From Chrysomallon squamiferum (taxonomy: Eukaryota > Mollusca > Gastropoda > Neomphalida > Peltospiridae), in the NCBI GenBank assembly GCA_012295275.1, contig CM022676.1, positions 18,217,857 through 18,281,856 on the forward strand: a stretch of 64,000 nucleotides of DNA, written 5' to 3'. The notes below the pieces were generated by a model that saw only the letters and a list, made by a program, of their open reading frames with translations, was not told the origin of the DNA and ran no database searches. Each line of letters opens with the position of its first letter. The first letter of the stretch is position 1. The position numbers and the translations under genes were made by a program. This document shows, in pieces, positions 47,386 through 60,244 of the stretch.

Positions 47386-48689
47386 ATTGTCTGTCAGTGG
47401 ATGAGTGCGCGCGATTGTGTGTGTCTGTTTGAATATAATTATTTATATCAGGATTTGAAAATCGGTTGTCCAGAAATTATATATTCTTAACCGGGATGTA
47501 ACGGTTCATTTTATTTTATTTTATTTTATTTATTTATTTATTTATTTATTTATTTGCTTGTTTGTTTGTTTGTTTGATGTAGGTTAAGATCTGTTATGTG
47601 ATAACATTAAGGTTAGAGTGATAGTTCGGGTTGTATTAGGATAATAATACACTTTGAGATAAAATTATCATGATGTTTATCACTGGTTCAGATGGACAAA
47701 TGTAGAGTTATGATTCAGGTAAGTAATATCAGAAACGTTGTTGTATTTGGAGATAATTCAGGTTTGGTATTAGTGTCGGTTTAAGATTAAATTTAACGTT
47801 AAGATTGCTAATTCCTGTAAACATTTTCATGTAAAAATAGTATCCTGTATTAACAATATCCTGTTTAAAGACTATCCTGAATAAACACTATCTTCTACGA
47901 GTCATCAATCTGTGAACGTGAAAATCCTGTTTTTAAACAACATTACAACTAACTAAACACCCTCTTCTGCCAACCTCTTACAACCCTCTTTGTGTCCGCC
48001 ATGACATATTTTCTACACCATTTATGTTCACCCTGTAGCGCTCTCTTTATCTGTGTTGTCAATAAGTATCTTAATACTGAAACAGACTATCTGAAAAACG
48101 TTATTATGAATGAAAGTGTCCTAAAGGCTAATATGAATCATACAAGTTAGAAATTCGCAGATTTTTTTGATTATTTATCGTTTATATCGTGATTGCTTTT
48201 CATTAGTCTTGACCAGCACACGGTTTCTAGTCGTAATTTGTTTATATATGAAACTGGTTGATAATAATAACATCTAAACAAATTAAAAAGAAACAAAAAT
48301 ATATATTGCTTAAAGAGAGCCAATGGTTGATACATATTACTCTGTTCATCTAATTGTCTATATAAAATACCATTTCCTGCTAATTGGAAAGAAGTAGACT
48401 TGATGTGGCGACTGCAGATTTACTCTCATTTTATTTCAGCACTCCTTAACAGCAAGTTTCACACACACAAATCAGTAAACAAAATGTGTTTACAGTGTCG
48501 TTAATTAAAACATTTATTATATACTTTCTTCCTTCTTTCATTTGTTTCTTCTTTTTGTCATCTTTTCATTCTTCCCTTTCGTTTAACTTAGCTTTCGTAT
48601 TGGTCTATCATCTGTTCCAACCAGTATTTAAAATATTATTGCATTTGCTTTCATCTACAATGGCAAACATAAAAACAATATTGCTGTTA

Positions 48690-50735
48690 TAGTTGTAGAT
48701 GTGACAAGCAAACTGATCATTATAGTGCGATATTTTTTAAAAGACACGAAAAAGTATAATGTAGACCCGGACTTGAAAAGTATATTGTCTGACAACGTAG
48801 TGTTACTTACCACCAAGTGTATGGAACGAGCCAATATTAACGTAATAATAATGTTAGCTCGTAGAATTGTATTGTTTTTAATTTAAGAGTCTGTTTGTTG
48901 GTAGTAATTTTGTTGTTATTTTGTTTGTCATTATCGTCGTTATTGAAACTATGTATCTTCTCACAGTTTAAATAATTTCACACGTTTTCTGTTCATTTCT
49001 ACACTTATGCGCAGACACTGTATTGACAATGAATTTGTCAGATCGTTGTAAGTAACACCCAGCTATAGCTTTGTTCTCGTGTGACACACTGTTTTTATCT
49101 GACCTACATAAGAAACAAACAGTCACGTGTTAGCTCTATCTTGATAGACTGGTCACGTGAGTATCGTCAGAGAAATAAGACATGCACACGATAAGATTAG
49201 AAAAAACCTTTAGTATGCTGTTGTTGTTGTTGTTGTTATTATTATTATTATTATTATTATTTCTATATGTGTGCGTGTGTGTATGTGTGTGTGTGTGTGT
49301 GTGTTAGATCTGATTTCTATATCTAGTACTCCCTCAGAAAAATAAATACTGTTCGTAATATATAAATAAATACACATTTGTGGCAGAAGTAATAATAATA
49401 ACATTAGTGGTAGTTGTAATGGTAGCAGGATATGTAATAGTAGAAGTTTCAATAGTAGAAGTGGCAGCAGCAGTAGTTGTAGCAGCAGCATAGGAGTAGC
49501 AGCCGTTGTTGCGAGAGTATTATTATTAGTAGTGTTAAACTAATTCCATTATTGCTGTTATTGTTGTCTCTATGCAATATTTTTATGTATGTGATTATTT
49601 CCTTTTATTTTATATATTTATTAATGTATTCATTTTATTTTATTGTAATTAATTAATTAATTCAATTTATTTATTTATTTGTTTCTCTGTTTATTTATTT
49701 ATATCTCAGTTTTGAATAGTAGAATTATTAAACAGAAAGTACTCGTTTCAAAGAAATTACCGATTGAAGTTGGCATCGATATAGTTATAAACTAATAGTT
49801 TACTCTTGTTTTTCCGCTTTTCGTTTTAAATTATTATTATTATTGTTGTTGTTGTTGTTGTTGTTGTTGTAACAGGAATGTAAACAATGCAATAGGACTG
49901 CATGAAATGAATATAATCTACTTTAAGGGAAAATGAGTCTAAGATGAGTGTACATGTCTCGTACATGATTTGTTTATTATAATCTGACATTGAAATCTGA
50001 GAAGTGACACTTGATGACGTAAAGATGTTTGACGTCAGTCAACGTGTTTATCAGTGGAGCTAAACGTAAACAAAGCAGAAGTGAAATAAGTTGGCCATGT
50101 TGAAAGCGGGTGATATTTTATAATTTATTATGTTTTAATGATTCGAGTCTTCTTAGTTTAATTATTTTTAGGTATATCAGAGTTAGTTCTCTAACAAATA
50201 GGTCATTATAGTGTGAGGTGTTCTTTTATATTGACATGGAAAAGGTTACGTAAAGCCTGACTTGAAAATGTATTGTCAGATAGCGAAATTGTATTTACAA
50301 TTCTGGTGTATGGATCTTACGGATGAAGAATTTAATAATATTATCTCATATACTGATTTTCTTTCTATTTCCTTTTTATTTGGTTTATTGGAAGTAATTC
50401 GGTTGTGGTTGTTTTTTTAATGTAGCGTCGTTATTGATATTATTTTTCTTCTCATAATGTAGACCAATGCTTCTTTTTTTCTTTTATTTCCGCACTTATG
50501 TGTACAATGTATTAACAGTGAATTTATCACATCGTCCTTAAGGATATATAAATTTTAAACTTATCTTTTGTATGTTTTTATTATTATTATTATTACTACC
50601 CTATTATTTATTAACGGCTTTTGCTATATGTTTTATTTTATTTTTAGATCGGTTATACCTGCACTCTATAGTTGAGGTTAAACAGAAAGTAGTCGCTTAT
50701 CAGAAATTATCGATCAGGAAGTTTTGAGGTAGGTA
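48690..50735 (+). repeat. tandem duplication of a BTB-gene upstream region
   Basis: 48695-49790 and 50190-50735 share ordered blocks: TCATTATAGTG, ACTTGAAAA.TATATTGTC, TAGCGTCGTTATTGA-like, CACTTATG.G, and an exon-like ending TTAAACAGAAAGTA.TCG. They are highly diverged, and the first copy is longer because of microsatellites and a 49210-49500 repeat insert. Confidence 0.6.
49995..50115 (+). promoter_or_regulatory. possible promoter with CRE-like sites upstream of the BTB gene
   Basis: CpG-containing stretch with TGATGACGTAA (50014) and TTTGACGTCAGTC (50029), the latter a full TGACGTCA palindrome, followed by CAACGTG. A possible noncoding exon end lies near 50108 (GCGG|GTGATA). Inferred only from motif and position. 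Confidence 0.3.
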
Positions 50736-51205
50736 ACCACATTGAAATTACAATGTATTTTTTATTGTTTCTACTTTAAAACCATCCCATCTTCTTTCTC
50801 TATTTTTTCTTATTTTCTTACTTTTTTCTTACATAATGTTTCGTTTTAGATGTGTCAGAGACGGAACTTTTTTTGTGTTTTCGAGGAGTAAATTGATATA
50901 AATGGCCATAATTACATTGCTATTTGAAATTCGTTTGTTTACCTGATGTGACCAGACAAGTCGGTTTATAATAATAATGATAATAATAATTAATGTTGTC
51001 GTCGACACCATCATAATAATCGTTCATATAAGCATAATTTATTTATTTTTATAGTGTATCGGTCTTCTATATATTTATTCGTTTTCTTTTATTTCCCTTT
51101 TTCCTTTTCCGTTTTATTATTTTTTTCTTTTTTTTCTTTTTTTTTCTTTCGCTGTAAGAATTGTTATAGTTGAATGTGTGAACAATTTCTTTCTCTCCCC
51201 AATCC

Positions 51206-51209
51206 ATTA

Positions 51210-51274
<65 letters not shown>
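51206..51274. repeat. (ATT)n microsatellite
   Basis: About 23 ATT units ending 16 bp before the BTB start codon, within its probable 5' leader or acceptor. Confidence 0.95.
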
Positions 51275-51290
51275 TGTTTGTAGTGAAAAC

Positions 51291-52871
51291 ATGGCCACCT
51301 CAACTTCAGTCTCAGGTTGGCAGACAGGGAAGAATCTGGTAGAATGCCTTGAACACGTTTTTCTTACAAGAACTCACACTGACGTCAGATTTTTAGTTGG
51401 GGAACATAAAACTGCTGTCGATGCGCACCACTTAATTCTGATCATTCGAAGCGAAGTTTTCAGTCAGATGTTGACTGGAGAACTTCGCGAAAAACCAGAT
51501 ATTGTGATAACTGATGTGAAGGCAGACATTTTCGCAGAGTTTTTAAAGTACGTTAAAACACACACACACGAACACACACATTCCCACACACACACGAACA
51601 CAAACACACAGGTATGGAGAGACATATATACACACAGAAATGTTGATAACAATACAGTTTTTGTTAGTAATCTAATTATTTTCTAATTAATTAATCTCAC
51701 ATAATTATCTCACATTTTAAAGTCTTACTCTACTTGTTTTACACAGATATCTTTATTAACTGATCTCACATAATTATCTCACATTTTAAAGTCTTACTCT
51801 ACTTCTTTTACTCAGATATCTTTATACGGATGACGTCGTCCTAACAGGCGACAACGTCACCGGTCTGCTGTATCTATCGAGGAAGTACATCATTACAACT
51901 CTTGAAGATGAATGTACAAAATATTTGGTGTCGTCGTTGTCGTCACCGAATGCGTGCATCGTGCTGGAACAAGCTCACCGGTTTGATAAACATGATCTAA
52001 GGAGAAAAACTCTGGACTTCATTTTGAAAAATGGCGACGAAGTTTTGAAGTCAGATGAAGTCACCGATCTTTGTCACGAATGTCTGGTTGAGATCATACG
52101 ATCAGACGAACTGACAGCAGACGAGAAAAACGTTTTCGAAGCCGCTGTGAAGTGGGCTGACAGCGCGTGCAGAAAGCAAGGAAGAGAGACGAATGAAAAA
52201 AACATACGCGAAGCACTGGGAGAGGTCGTGAAGCACGTGCGTTATCCATTACTCGATCAGACGTATTTTGCAGAACACGTGACACCCACTCACATACTCA
52301 CTGAGACAGAAGAGTGCAAGATTTTGAAACACTGGGTGAGCAGTGATGAAGATGTTTCACCTTTTAAGTCAAACAAGAGAACTGCAGTGATTCGTAAAAC
52401 ACAGATTAAAATAAACAGGTTTGATTCAAGAGTATTTGTTTACTGGTCATTTTCTGGTAAAGTAGATGACGCCATTACTTTTCTGTAAACAAAAACGCTT
52501 TACTTCGCGGATTTCAGTTGTACGGTTACCCTGAACCACGAAACTACGACGTCAGGGCCTTCGTCACTGACACAAGAACAGATGAAATACTGGACGGGTC
52601 TACACTGACACAGAGATATGAACACGTCGTGTCTGACGTGTATGACGTCGTGTTCAGTCGTCCAGTGAAGATTACTAAAGACACTGAGTACAGCTTATTT
52701 GTTAATGTTAAGGGAGGAGACACATTGTGTGGAGTTGAAGGTAAATCAGAAATTGTTGTAGACTCTTTTGTTTGTAGATTTTCTGACTCACACAAATCTA
52801 AACACAGTGACAGAGAACTTCGTACACGTGTGTCACACGGACAAATACCTGCTTTGTTATTTTTAGTGTAA
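51291..52871 (+). CDS. BTB-BACK-PHR domain protein (BTBD1/2/3/6-like), one-base frame break
   Basis: Family role: BTB-BACK-PHR proteins are mostly CUL3 ubiquitin ligase adaptors (BTB binds CUL3; PHR binds substrate). Exon 1, 51291-51547, has ATG at 51291 and ends LK|GTACGT. Exon 2 starts at 51816 after TTACTCAG and joins in phase to give FLKYLYTDDVVLTGDNV. BTB is at about residues 15-120 (DVRFLVG, SEVFSQMLTGEL). BACK is at 130-240 (CIVLEQAHRFDKHDLR, VFEAAVKWAD). PHR is at 285-437 (WSFSGKVDDAITF, LYGYPEPRNYDVRAF). The frame stops at TAA 52486-52488 inside PHR; adding one T to the T4 run at 52479-52482 restores it through to TAA 52869-52871, giving about 437 aa, a normal family length. So this is an assembly error or a very young pseudogene. 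GC content and codon use are far more gene-like than elsewhere in the window. Confidence 0.9.
51548..51815 (+). other. BTB gene intron with duplicated 3' splice region
   Basis: A 268-bp intron with a CA-rich tract. A 69-bp tandem duplication (51695-51763 and 51764-51832) includes the acceptor and the first exon bases ATATCTTTAT. The upstream copy (AG at 51745-51746) would read YLY then TAA, so only the downstream acceptor makes protein. Confidence 0.85.
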
Positions 52872-53540
52872 AAAGAACATCGTTAAAACTCTGTCACTTT
52901 TACTCATCACTGAGCTCATATTTTTATTTTTATTTGTTTATTTATTTATGTTTGTTTATGTTTTGTGTTTCTGATGACGTCAAACAGCAGTGATGACGTC
53001 ATATACACTATTTAAAATTTCGGATTTCTGTCAAACACGTACTTGATGTGCATAAACATCTCATTTATTATTTATTACTGTTATTATTTATGCATTTATG
53101 CATTTTTATTTTTATTTATTTATTTTATTTATATGAAACATAATATGTAGATACATTATATATGTATTTCCTGGTTGTTAGACATGAATATATGAACTCT
53201 TGTTTGATTTATTTATCCATTTTCTTTTACTAAGACTAGCAACTCTTTGTTTATTTATATATGTATTAGATAAATAAATTTGTATTTCTTATTATGCATT
53301 TTCACTTCCTTTATTTTTGTATTTAATTTGTGTTTAAAATTTAAACAGGTGAATTACAAAGATATACAAATAAATGTATCACGTAGTATTATTTATTTTT
53401 TGGTATTTATTTATTTTTATTTTATTTTATTTTTTTTTTTTTTTTTTTTTCTGCACACATTGAGTAATAGTATATGTATATGTATGTGTGTATTTATTTG
53501 TGTATTTTTCTTTACTAATCAACAAAACAATATATCACAG
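52872..53540. other. 3' flank of BTB gene, no gene
   Basis: AT-rich, with TTTA repeats and a 20-base poly(T) near 53432-53451. AATAAA-type words at 53271-53277 could be polyadenylation signals for the BTB gene. Confidence 0.5.
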
Positions 53541-54906
53541 TAATAAGTACATATTTTATTTCTGTAGTCATGTGTTACATTTCTTTTCGTTGTTCATCTG
53601 TGTTTGTGTCTGTTTCTGTGTGTATTGTAAACTGTCTTAGAAAGATGACGTCACAATATTTATCTTCAGCACTGCAAACATCATATCTCTCTGCTTGTGG
53701 GCTGCCAAGTGTAAGAGAACTGAAACCAAATCGAACATATAACTCACCAACTATCTAACTAAACAAACAAACAACTAAACAAAAAAACACACGAATAAAC
53801 AAAATAAAATAAAATGAAACAAAAATATACCGTTTTGATTCTCATCAATAAATAAATAAACAAAATAAAATAAAATGTGACAGAGATATATGGTTTCCTT
53901 AGTCATGCTAAAAACACTGAACTCTCAGTACCGGCCCTGTTCCCCTCCTCTGTGATTATTGTGAATCAGTCCCTTGATCCTACTAACTCGAGCGTACACA
54001 GCAAACAAAACGCGAAATATGATTTGTAACACCGCGATTCAAAAACACTTGTCAAGTGATCTGAGGTGTATCCAGTTTAGTATCTTGTCACGTTTTTGAG
54101 ATATCAGTCATTGCGGTTTGTTGTTTGTACGTATTAATGAGAGAGGGGGGTCAAAGAACAACCTTCTTATCTACGAACAGAGCTTATTGTACAATGCGTC
54201 CAGCATAGCAAGAACTGAAAAAGCATAATAATCGTAAAGCTTGAGGCACCATATAGAAATAATTAGTATCGTGAGAAAAATAAAATAAAAAATAAAACAC
54301 AAATTGAAAAAAAAAACTAATGTAACTTAAACTCAAACTGCGCAACTGATCTAATTCAGTAAATGTTTTTATTCTCAGTCGACAAATTAAATTGATTTTC
54401 CAATCTAACACTTGATTATTATATATCAAGTATTGTTAAGAACACAGCTACTTTGTAATTTGTTAGTGTACCATATTTTGAGAAAAAAACGTTTAGATAT
54501 GTAACACTAGTACCTTGAAAATTATATATAACTGTGGTGTAAGTATTTTAACTTAACACGTTGCGAATGATTTTGTATTTTATTATTATAATTTCTTTTA
54601 TGTTGTTGTTGAAAAGAAGGCGCTACGTTTATAATTTGTTATATATAACTAGTTAATTTTCTAAAATGATTATCACAGTCTGTAATAATACACTAATAAC
54701 AGACACAACAAATGTTTTGTAAAATAAAACACTTCACCCCGCCAAAAATAAATCTTGTCTAAACTTGAATACTGATCTGGCGAGTATCGTGTCTTTTGAA
54801 TTGTACGAATGAACAACTATAATAATAATAATAATAATAATAAAACAACAATAACAATAATAACTATAACTATATATTTTTGTAAATATTATGTAGTAAT
54901 ATATGT

Positions 54907-54937
<31 letters not shown>

Positions 54938-56544
54938 AGTGTGTGTGTGAAACTTGTGCAATGAATCAAAGCTTTACAGATAGTGAAAAGAAGACTAAAA
55001 AATATCAACTGTTATTTCAACGCGGTTAACGTGTCATGTGTATTTATTTATTTATTTTTTTTTTTATTTTTTTTTTTACTGTAAGTCTTTCTCTCATTCA
55101 AACAGTAGAGGTAAAAGCAAAACGCTGCACACCAAAGAAAATATATTTTTTCTATTTTCTTTTCTAAAAAAATAAATAAATACATAAACACATAAATAAA
55201 AACATTTGCAATATTATTGAAATTAAAGACCATTAATTAATAAGTATATTACATAGTATTGATAGTAATAGTAATAATAACATTGCAATAAAGTTCATAT
55301 CTAATTAATTATGTAACCGGTCATATTTTAGTTTTGTCAGAAAACTTTGGATAACGTAAACATTACGTGACGTCATTCGGTGGGATCAGCAGAAAAGTTT
55401 TCTAAAGTTATTTAATAACTATTTCATTGATATTATTTCCCTATCTAAGAAATTGTCAAGTCATTTAACATTAATAATGTTTTCAGTGTCTATGTTAAAT
55501 TTATCTATCTTTGTCTGTCCAACCATGTTTCTTAATTTTAGTTCTACAAATCTCAGTACCAGCCCTGTCACCCGCCTCTTAGATTATTGGAAATCAGTCC
55601 CTTGTTCAAAATAACTTGAACGTGCTCAGTAAACAAAAGACAAAGCATAATCTCTTACATAAAGATTTAAAACGTGTATAAGATCTCTAGTGCAGTATCA
55701 ACTTTAATGTGAAGTCACGTTTTTAATATTTTGTATTTTCTTTGTTTTAACATACCAGTTCTCTTCCTCTTCTTTCATTATTTATTTATTTAGTTAGTTA
55801 GTTATTCCTATGTTTTTCTTTACTTATTATCAACATCAAATCAATATATCACAATAATAAGTACTTTATTTGTGTAGTGATGTGTAACATTTATTTTCGT
55901 TGTGTGCACGTATCAATGACGGGACACACACACACATATGTGTTTATATATATTATCGAATTTGTTGTTACTATACTTGTTACGTTAAAACTCGTCTGTG
56001 TATGGTCTGTGTATCTGTGTGTCAAAGGATTTGTATTGTAAACCTTTTAGAAAGATGTCACAATATTTATTTTTAGCACTGTAAACATTATATCTCTCTG
56101 CTTATAGGTTACGAAGTGTTAGAAAACTGAAATGAAATTCTACATATATTAACAATGAATGATGGAATGAAAGAATGAATGAATGATAAATAACTACATA
56201 AACAAACCAAAAAAAAAAAAAATGTAACAGAGATATATGGTTTCTTTCGTGATGCTAAAAACACTGAAGCCTCAGTACCGGCCCTTTTCCCCTCCTCTCT
56301 GATTATTGTGAATCAGTCCCTTGCTCCAACTAACTCGAGCATGCACAGCAAAGACAAGCTGAGATATGATCTTCAACATACGGATTTAAACAAACGTGTC
56401 TACAGATCTCGCGTGAGGTATCCAGATTAGTATCTAGTCACGTTTTTGAGATATCAGTCATTGCGGTTTGTTGTTTGTACGTATTAATGAGAGAGGGGGT
56501 CAAACAACAACCTTCTTATCTGCGAATAGAACTTTGTGTACAAT

Positions 56545-56575
56545 GCGTCCAGTAGTAGTAGTAGTAGTAGTAGTA

Positions 56576-56616
<41 letters not shown>

Positions 56617-56617
56617 T
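56545..56617. repeat. (AGT)n(AAT)n microsatellite
   Basis: AGT then AAT trinucleotides inside a repeat-family copy. Confidence 0.95.
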
Positions 56618-57112
56618 ATGACGGCTTGAGGCACACTAGAAAAATAATCTGTAAGTCAAAAAAAAAAAAAAAAAATTAAAAAACCAAGAAAAAAAAATAA
56701 AACCTGTAGCACAAATTGCAAATATAAAATAATATACGATTAAACTCAAACTACGTACCTAATCTAATTCAGTAAATGTCATTATTGTCAGTCGATAAAT
56801 TATATTTATTGCCGAATCCAACACTTAATTATTATAAGTCAAGTATTGTTAGAAATTCAGCTACTTTGTAATCTGTTTGTGTACCACATTTTGAGAAGAA
56901 AAGATGAACTATTATGTGCTCAGTAAACAAAAGACAAAGCATAATCTCTTACATAAAGATTTAAAACGTGTATAAGATCTATTGTGCAGTATCAACTTTA
57001 ATGTGAAGTCACGTTTTTAATATTTTGTATTTTCTTTGTTTTAACATACCAGTTCTCTTCCTCTTCTTTCATTATTTATTTAGTTAGTTAGTTATTCCTA
57101 TGTTTTTCTGGG

Positions 57113-57116
<4 letters not shown>

Positions 57117-57163
<47 letters not shown>
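57117..57163. repeat. (ATT)n at an orientation switch
   Basis: It separates a direct copy of the 55625-55800 block from the inverted unit at 57165-57345. Confidence 0.9.
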
Positions 57164-57164
<1 letters not shown>

Positions 57165-57701
57165 GACTATTGTTTTTCATTCGTACAGTTTAAAAGACAT
57201 GATACTCGTCAGTTCAGTATTCAAGTTTTAACAAGATTTATTTTTGCCCGGGTAAAATGTGTTATTTTACACTGTCCATATACAAGCCAGTTGTTGTTTC
57301 TGATTAAAATATTGTTACAGACTGTGATTGTGAATTGCCTCCTAAACCATTGTGAATCAGCCCTTGTTTAAACTGAATTGAACGTGCACAATAAACAAAA
57401 GACAAAACATAATCTCTTACATCAAGATTCAAAACACGAGTCTAAGATCTCTAGTGGGGTATCATGTATTGCTTAAACTAACTCGAGCGTGCACAGCAAA
57501 GAAAAGGCGAAATATGATTTGTAACACCGCGATTAAAAACACGTGTCTACAGACCTCATGAGATGTATCCAGTTTAGTATCTAGTAACGTTTTTGAAATA
57601 TCAATCATTATGTTTTGTTATTTGTACATATTAATGAGAGAAGAGGTCAAAGATCATGTTTCGTATCTGATAATATAAAATTTTATACAATGCGTCATTC
57701 A

Positions 57702-57755
<54 letters not shown>

Positions 57756-58456
57756 TCAAAAAGCATCAAGCAAGTAGAATACAAATTGGAAATAGAAAAT
57801 GAAATAGCATAAATTTAAACTACGTAACTAATTTAATCCAGTGAATGTTATTATTCTCAATCAATAGAATACATTCATATCCCAATAAAACACGTAATTA
57901 TTATATATGAACTATTGTTAGAAATACAGCTACTTTGCAATCTGTTTGTTTGTCTACCACATTTTGAGAAGAAAAGAATGAGTACAACTAGTACCCTGAA
58001 AATTATATGTAATTTAGAATGTTACCAATTAAGTTATTTTTGTGGTTGTTGTAATTGTTGAAACAAAGGCGCTAGTTTTATAATTTGTAACATATAACTA
58101 ATTAATTTTATAAAATGACTGTCACAGTCTGTAACAATATATTAATAACACACAATAAATGGTTTGTATATGGATAATGTAAAATAATATACTTCAACCC
58201 GCCAAAAATAAATATTCTTTAAACTTGAATACTGAACTGGCGAGTATTGTGTCTTTTAAATAGTACAAATGAAAAACCATACACAAATAATAATAATAAT
58301 AATCAAAATACTTTTCGGTGAATATTACATAAATACTATATAAACATATCCACTAAACAAGTAATGCAGCAAATAATCCACCAAATAATGATAAGGTAAA
58401 GAGGAAGATACAGAACACAGATATATATATAAAACCTAACTAAAACAAAAACTTAC

Positions 58457-58597
58457 TTTGCCACTTCCATGTTGTAGTCTATGTTTTGAGTTCTTGGTTT
58501 GTGAGGTTTAGTAATTTGTCATCTCCAGTAGTCAGCTTCATCTTCTGAATGATGCTGTAGAAGTTGTTGATAAGAAAGGTCAAAGTTGTATTAAAAA
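58457..58597 (-). pseudogene. MARS1: MetRS exon (anticodon-binding domain start), copy C
   Basis: Acceptor TTCTTTTCAG, donor AAA|GTAAGT. FNTTLTFLINNFYSIIQKMK then LTTGDDKLLNLTNQELKT, TAG at 58479-58481; one base shifted it continues DYNMEVAK. The family has NRxxxFxxxxFGGxVPxM then LTxxDxxLL. Confidence 0.85.
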
Positions 58598-59576
58598 CTG
58601 AAAAGAAAGAATGAAAAATATCAACATCTTCCTTGTGATGAAAAACATGAGAATTCAGGTACACACTGAGTCTGATTTACAAACACACTTACACCTCAAC
58701 TTCTTGAAAACTCGACGTTTTCATAATTCAGATATTCTAAAATTAAACATGACAAATGTTTTAACCCACTGACATTTCAAAATATAATACTCTGAATGTA
58801 ACCAAAACACTGTTACAACTTCTGTGTGGAATATTCCCTAGTTTTTATCCCAAAAATATATGTCTGAAAGCGTTAAAGATCAGTCCCAGTGTAAAAGTGT
58901 TAAAGAAAGTTATGTTTTCTTTTTATTAAACTTTTCTTTCCTGAAGTAAGAACTGGCATCTAAGTTAAAAACAATTGAACAATTCTAGAAGTAAATGAGT
59001 GTAATGGTGTACTGAGATCACTGACAGTACTCAAAAATTCTAGAAGTAAACGAGTTTAATGGTGTACTGAGATCACTGACAATACTGAACAATTCTAGAA
59101 GTAAATGAGTGTAATGGTCAACAGGAAAATCAAACCAAACATAGAATACCTGGAAATTTAACCACTCATAAACTTAATAGAAAGAAAAAATAAAATAAAA
59201 CTAATTCATCAATTTTGTTTATTTTTTCATTATCATTATTAAATTTAGATAAATTGTTGCTTAAATATTTAACAAATTGTGTGTCTTGAAATTATAAGCT
59301 TGACCAGTCAGAAGTGAGGAATTATATTCAGATTTATCATCTTCAAATTTAATATTAAATACATACAAGAACAGATTCAGCAAGGTCTTTTATCCTCTAC
59401 AAATAGCTTTTTGAGATATCATATACATTTCTTACAATTTAGATGTGTTATTTAAACTCTACTATTTTATATTCATATTTCTTTCATTATTTTTTACTCA
59501 GTCTTCAAAAGAAAAATTAATTTTTAAGAGAGGAAGTTATCATTATTTTTATACAAATGTAACTGATGTATTATAC

Positions 59577-59778
59577 TTAGTCAGTGTATCTCTCCAATGG
59601 GACTAGGGTCCCCCACTTCAGGTCACAATTGATACATCTTGGTTTGATTCCAATACAAATATTTCTTATCAGTTTAGTATTTGCTATCTGTTTAGTATTT
59701 ATTGTCAGTTTAGTATTTGTTGCCCAGATTCAGTAGTGAAAACTTTATCAGGATGTTTTCTCAAATCAGCTAAAAACT
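59577..59778 (-). pseudogene. MARS1: MetRS exon (KPRC region), copy C
   Basis: Same exon as 18128-18270 but 59 bp longer because a short segment is tandemly triplicated. [15 protein letters not shown] then LVPLERYTD and the same TAA. Copy A's GDG before MKPRC is lost. Confidence 0.85.
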
Positions 59779-60244
59779 CTGAAAAATTAACAAATATATT
59801 ACTCATAATCATAACCCTTTACACAAAAACACACATTTATACATATCCATGCAAACACCAACATCCAACACTCCTCAAACACACACATCTATCATCCATA
59901 CACATACACTTAAACGATTCATTATCAGCATAATTGTTTTCTAAGTCAGCGATGAAATAACAAGTGTGTGTGTGTGTGTGTGTGCCAAACTCATTCAAAT
60001 GCATAAGAACAGTTATCATTAAGCTGAATACTACTATTTGGTAAAACCCCTAAAATTATTTATTGATTAAAATATTATAACAATTTTACATTTTGTTCTA
60101 TAATAACAACCATAAATAAATGTTAACAATTAAATTCACACCAAACAAATAATTTACATAATTAACTGAAAAAAAAAAAAAAACATTTTGAAGGATTTGA
60201 AAGTTTAACAGCAAATGAATCAAGAAAAAACAAATCAGGTTTAA

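Larger units (their letters stand above)
53540..58340. repeat. cluster of a 0.2-1 kb repeat family
   Basis: Ordered blocks recur: a 5' block (ATATCTCTCTGCTT) at 53680 and 56085; CTCAGTACCGGCCC at 53926 and 56270, with relatives at 55550 and 57335; GAGATATCAGTCATTGCGGT at 54098 and 56448, with a relative at 57590; GGCGAGTAT(C/T)GTGTCTTTT at 54778 and 58240, and the reverse complement near 57188-57205. TAA arrays sit inside three copies (54820, 56575, 57705). No coding potential seen. Confidence 0.75.

Noticed and set aside
52484-52517. A 33-bp GT-AG intron that could remove the BTB stop
   Set aside because: It is too short for an animal intron, its removal does not restore frame, and the skipped bases encode the expected PHR peptide (SVNKNALLRGFQ) once one base is added.
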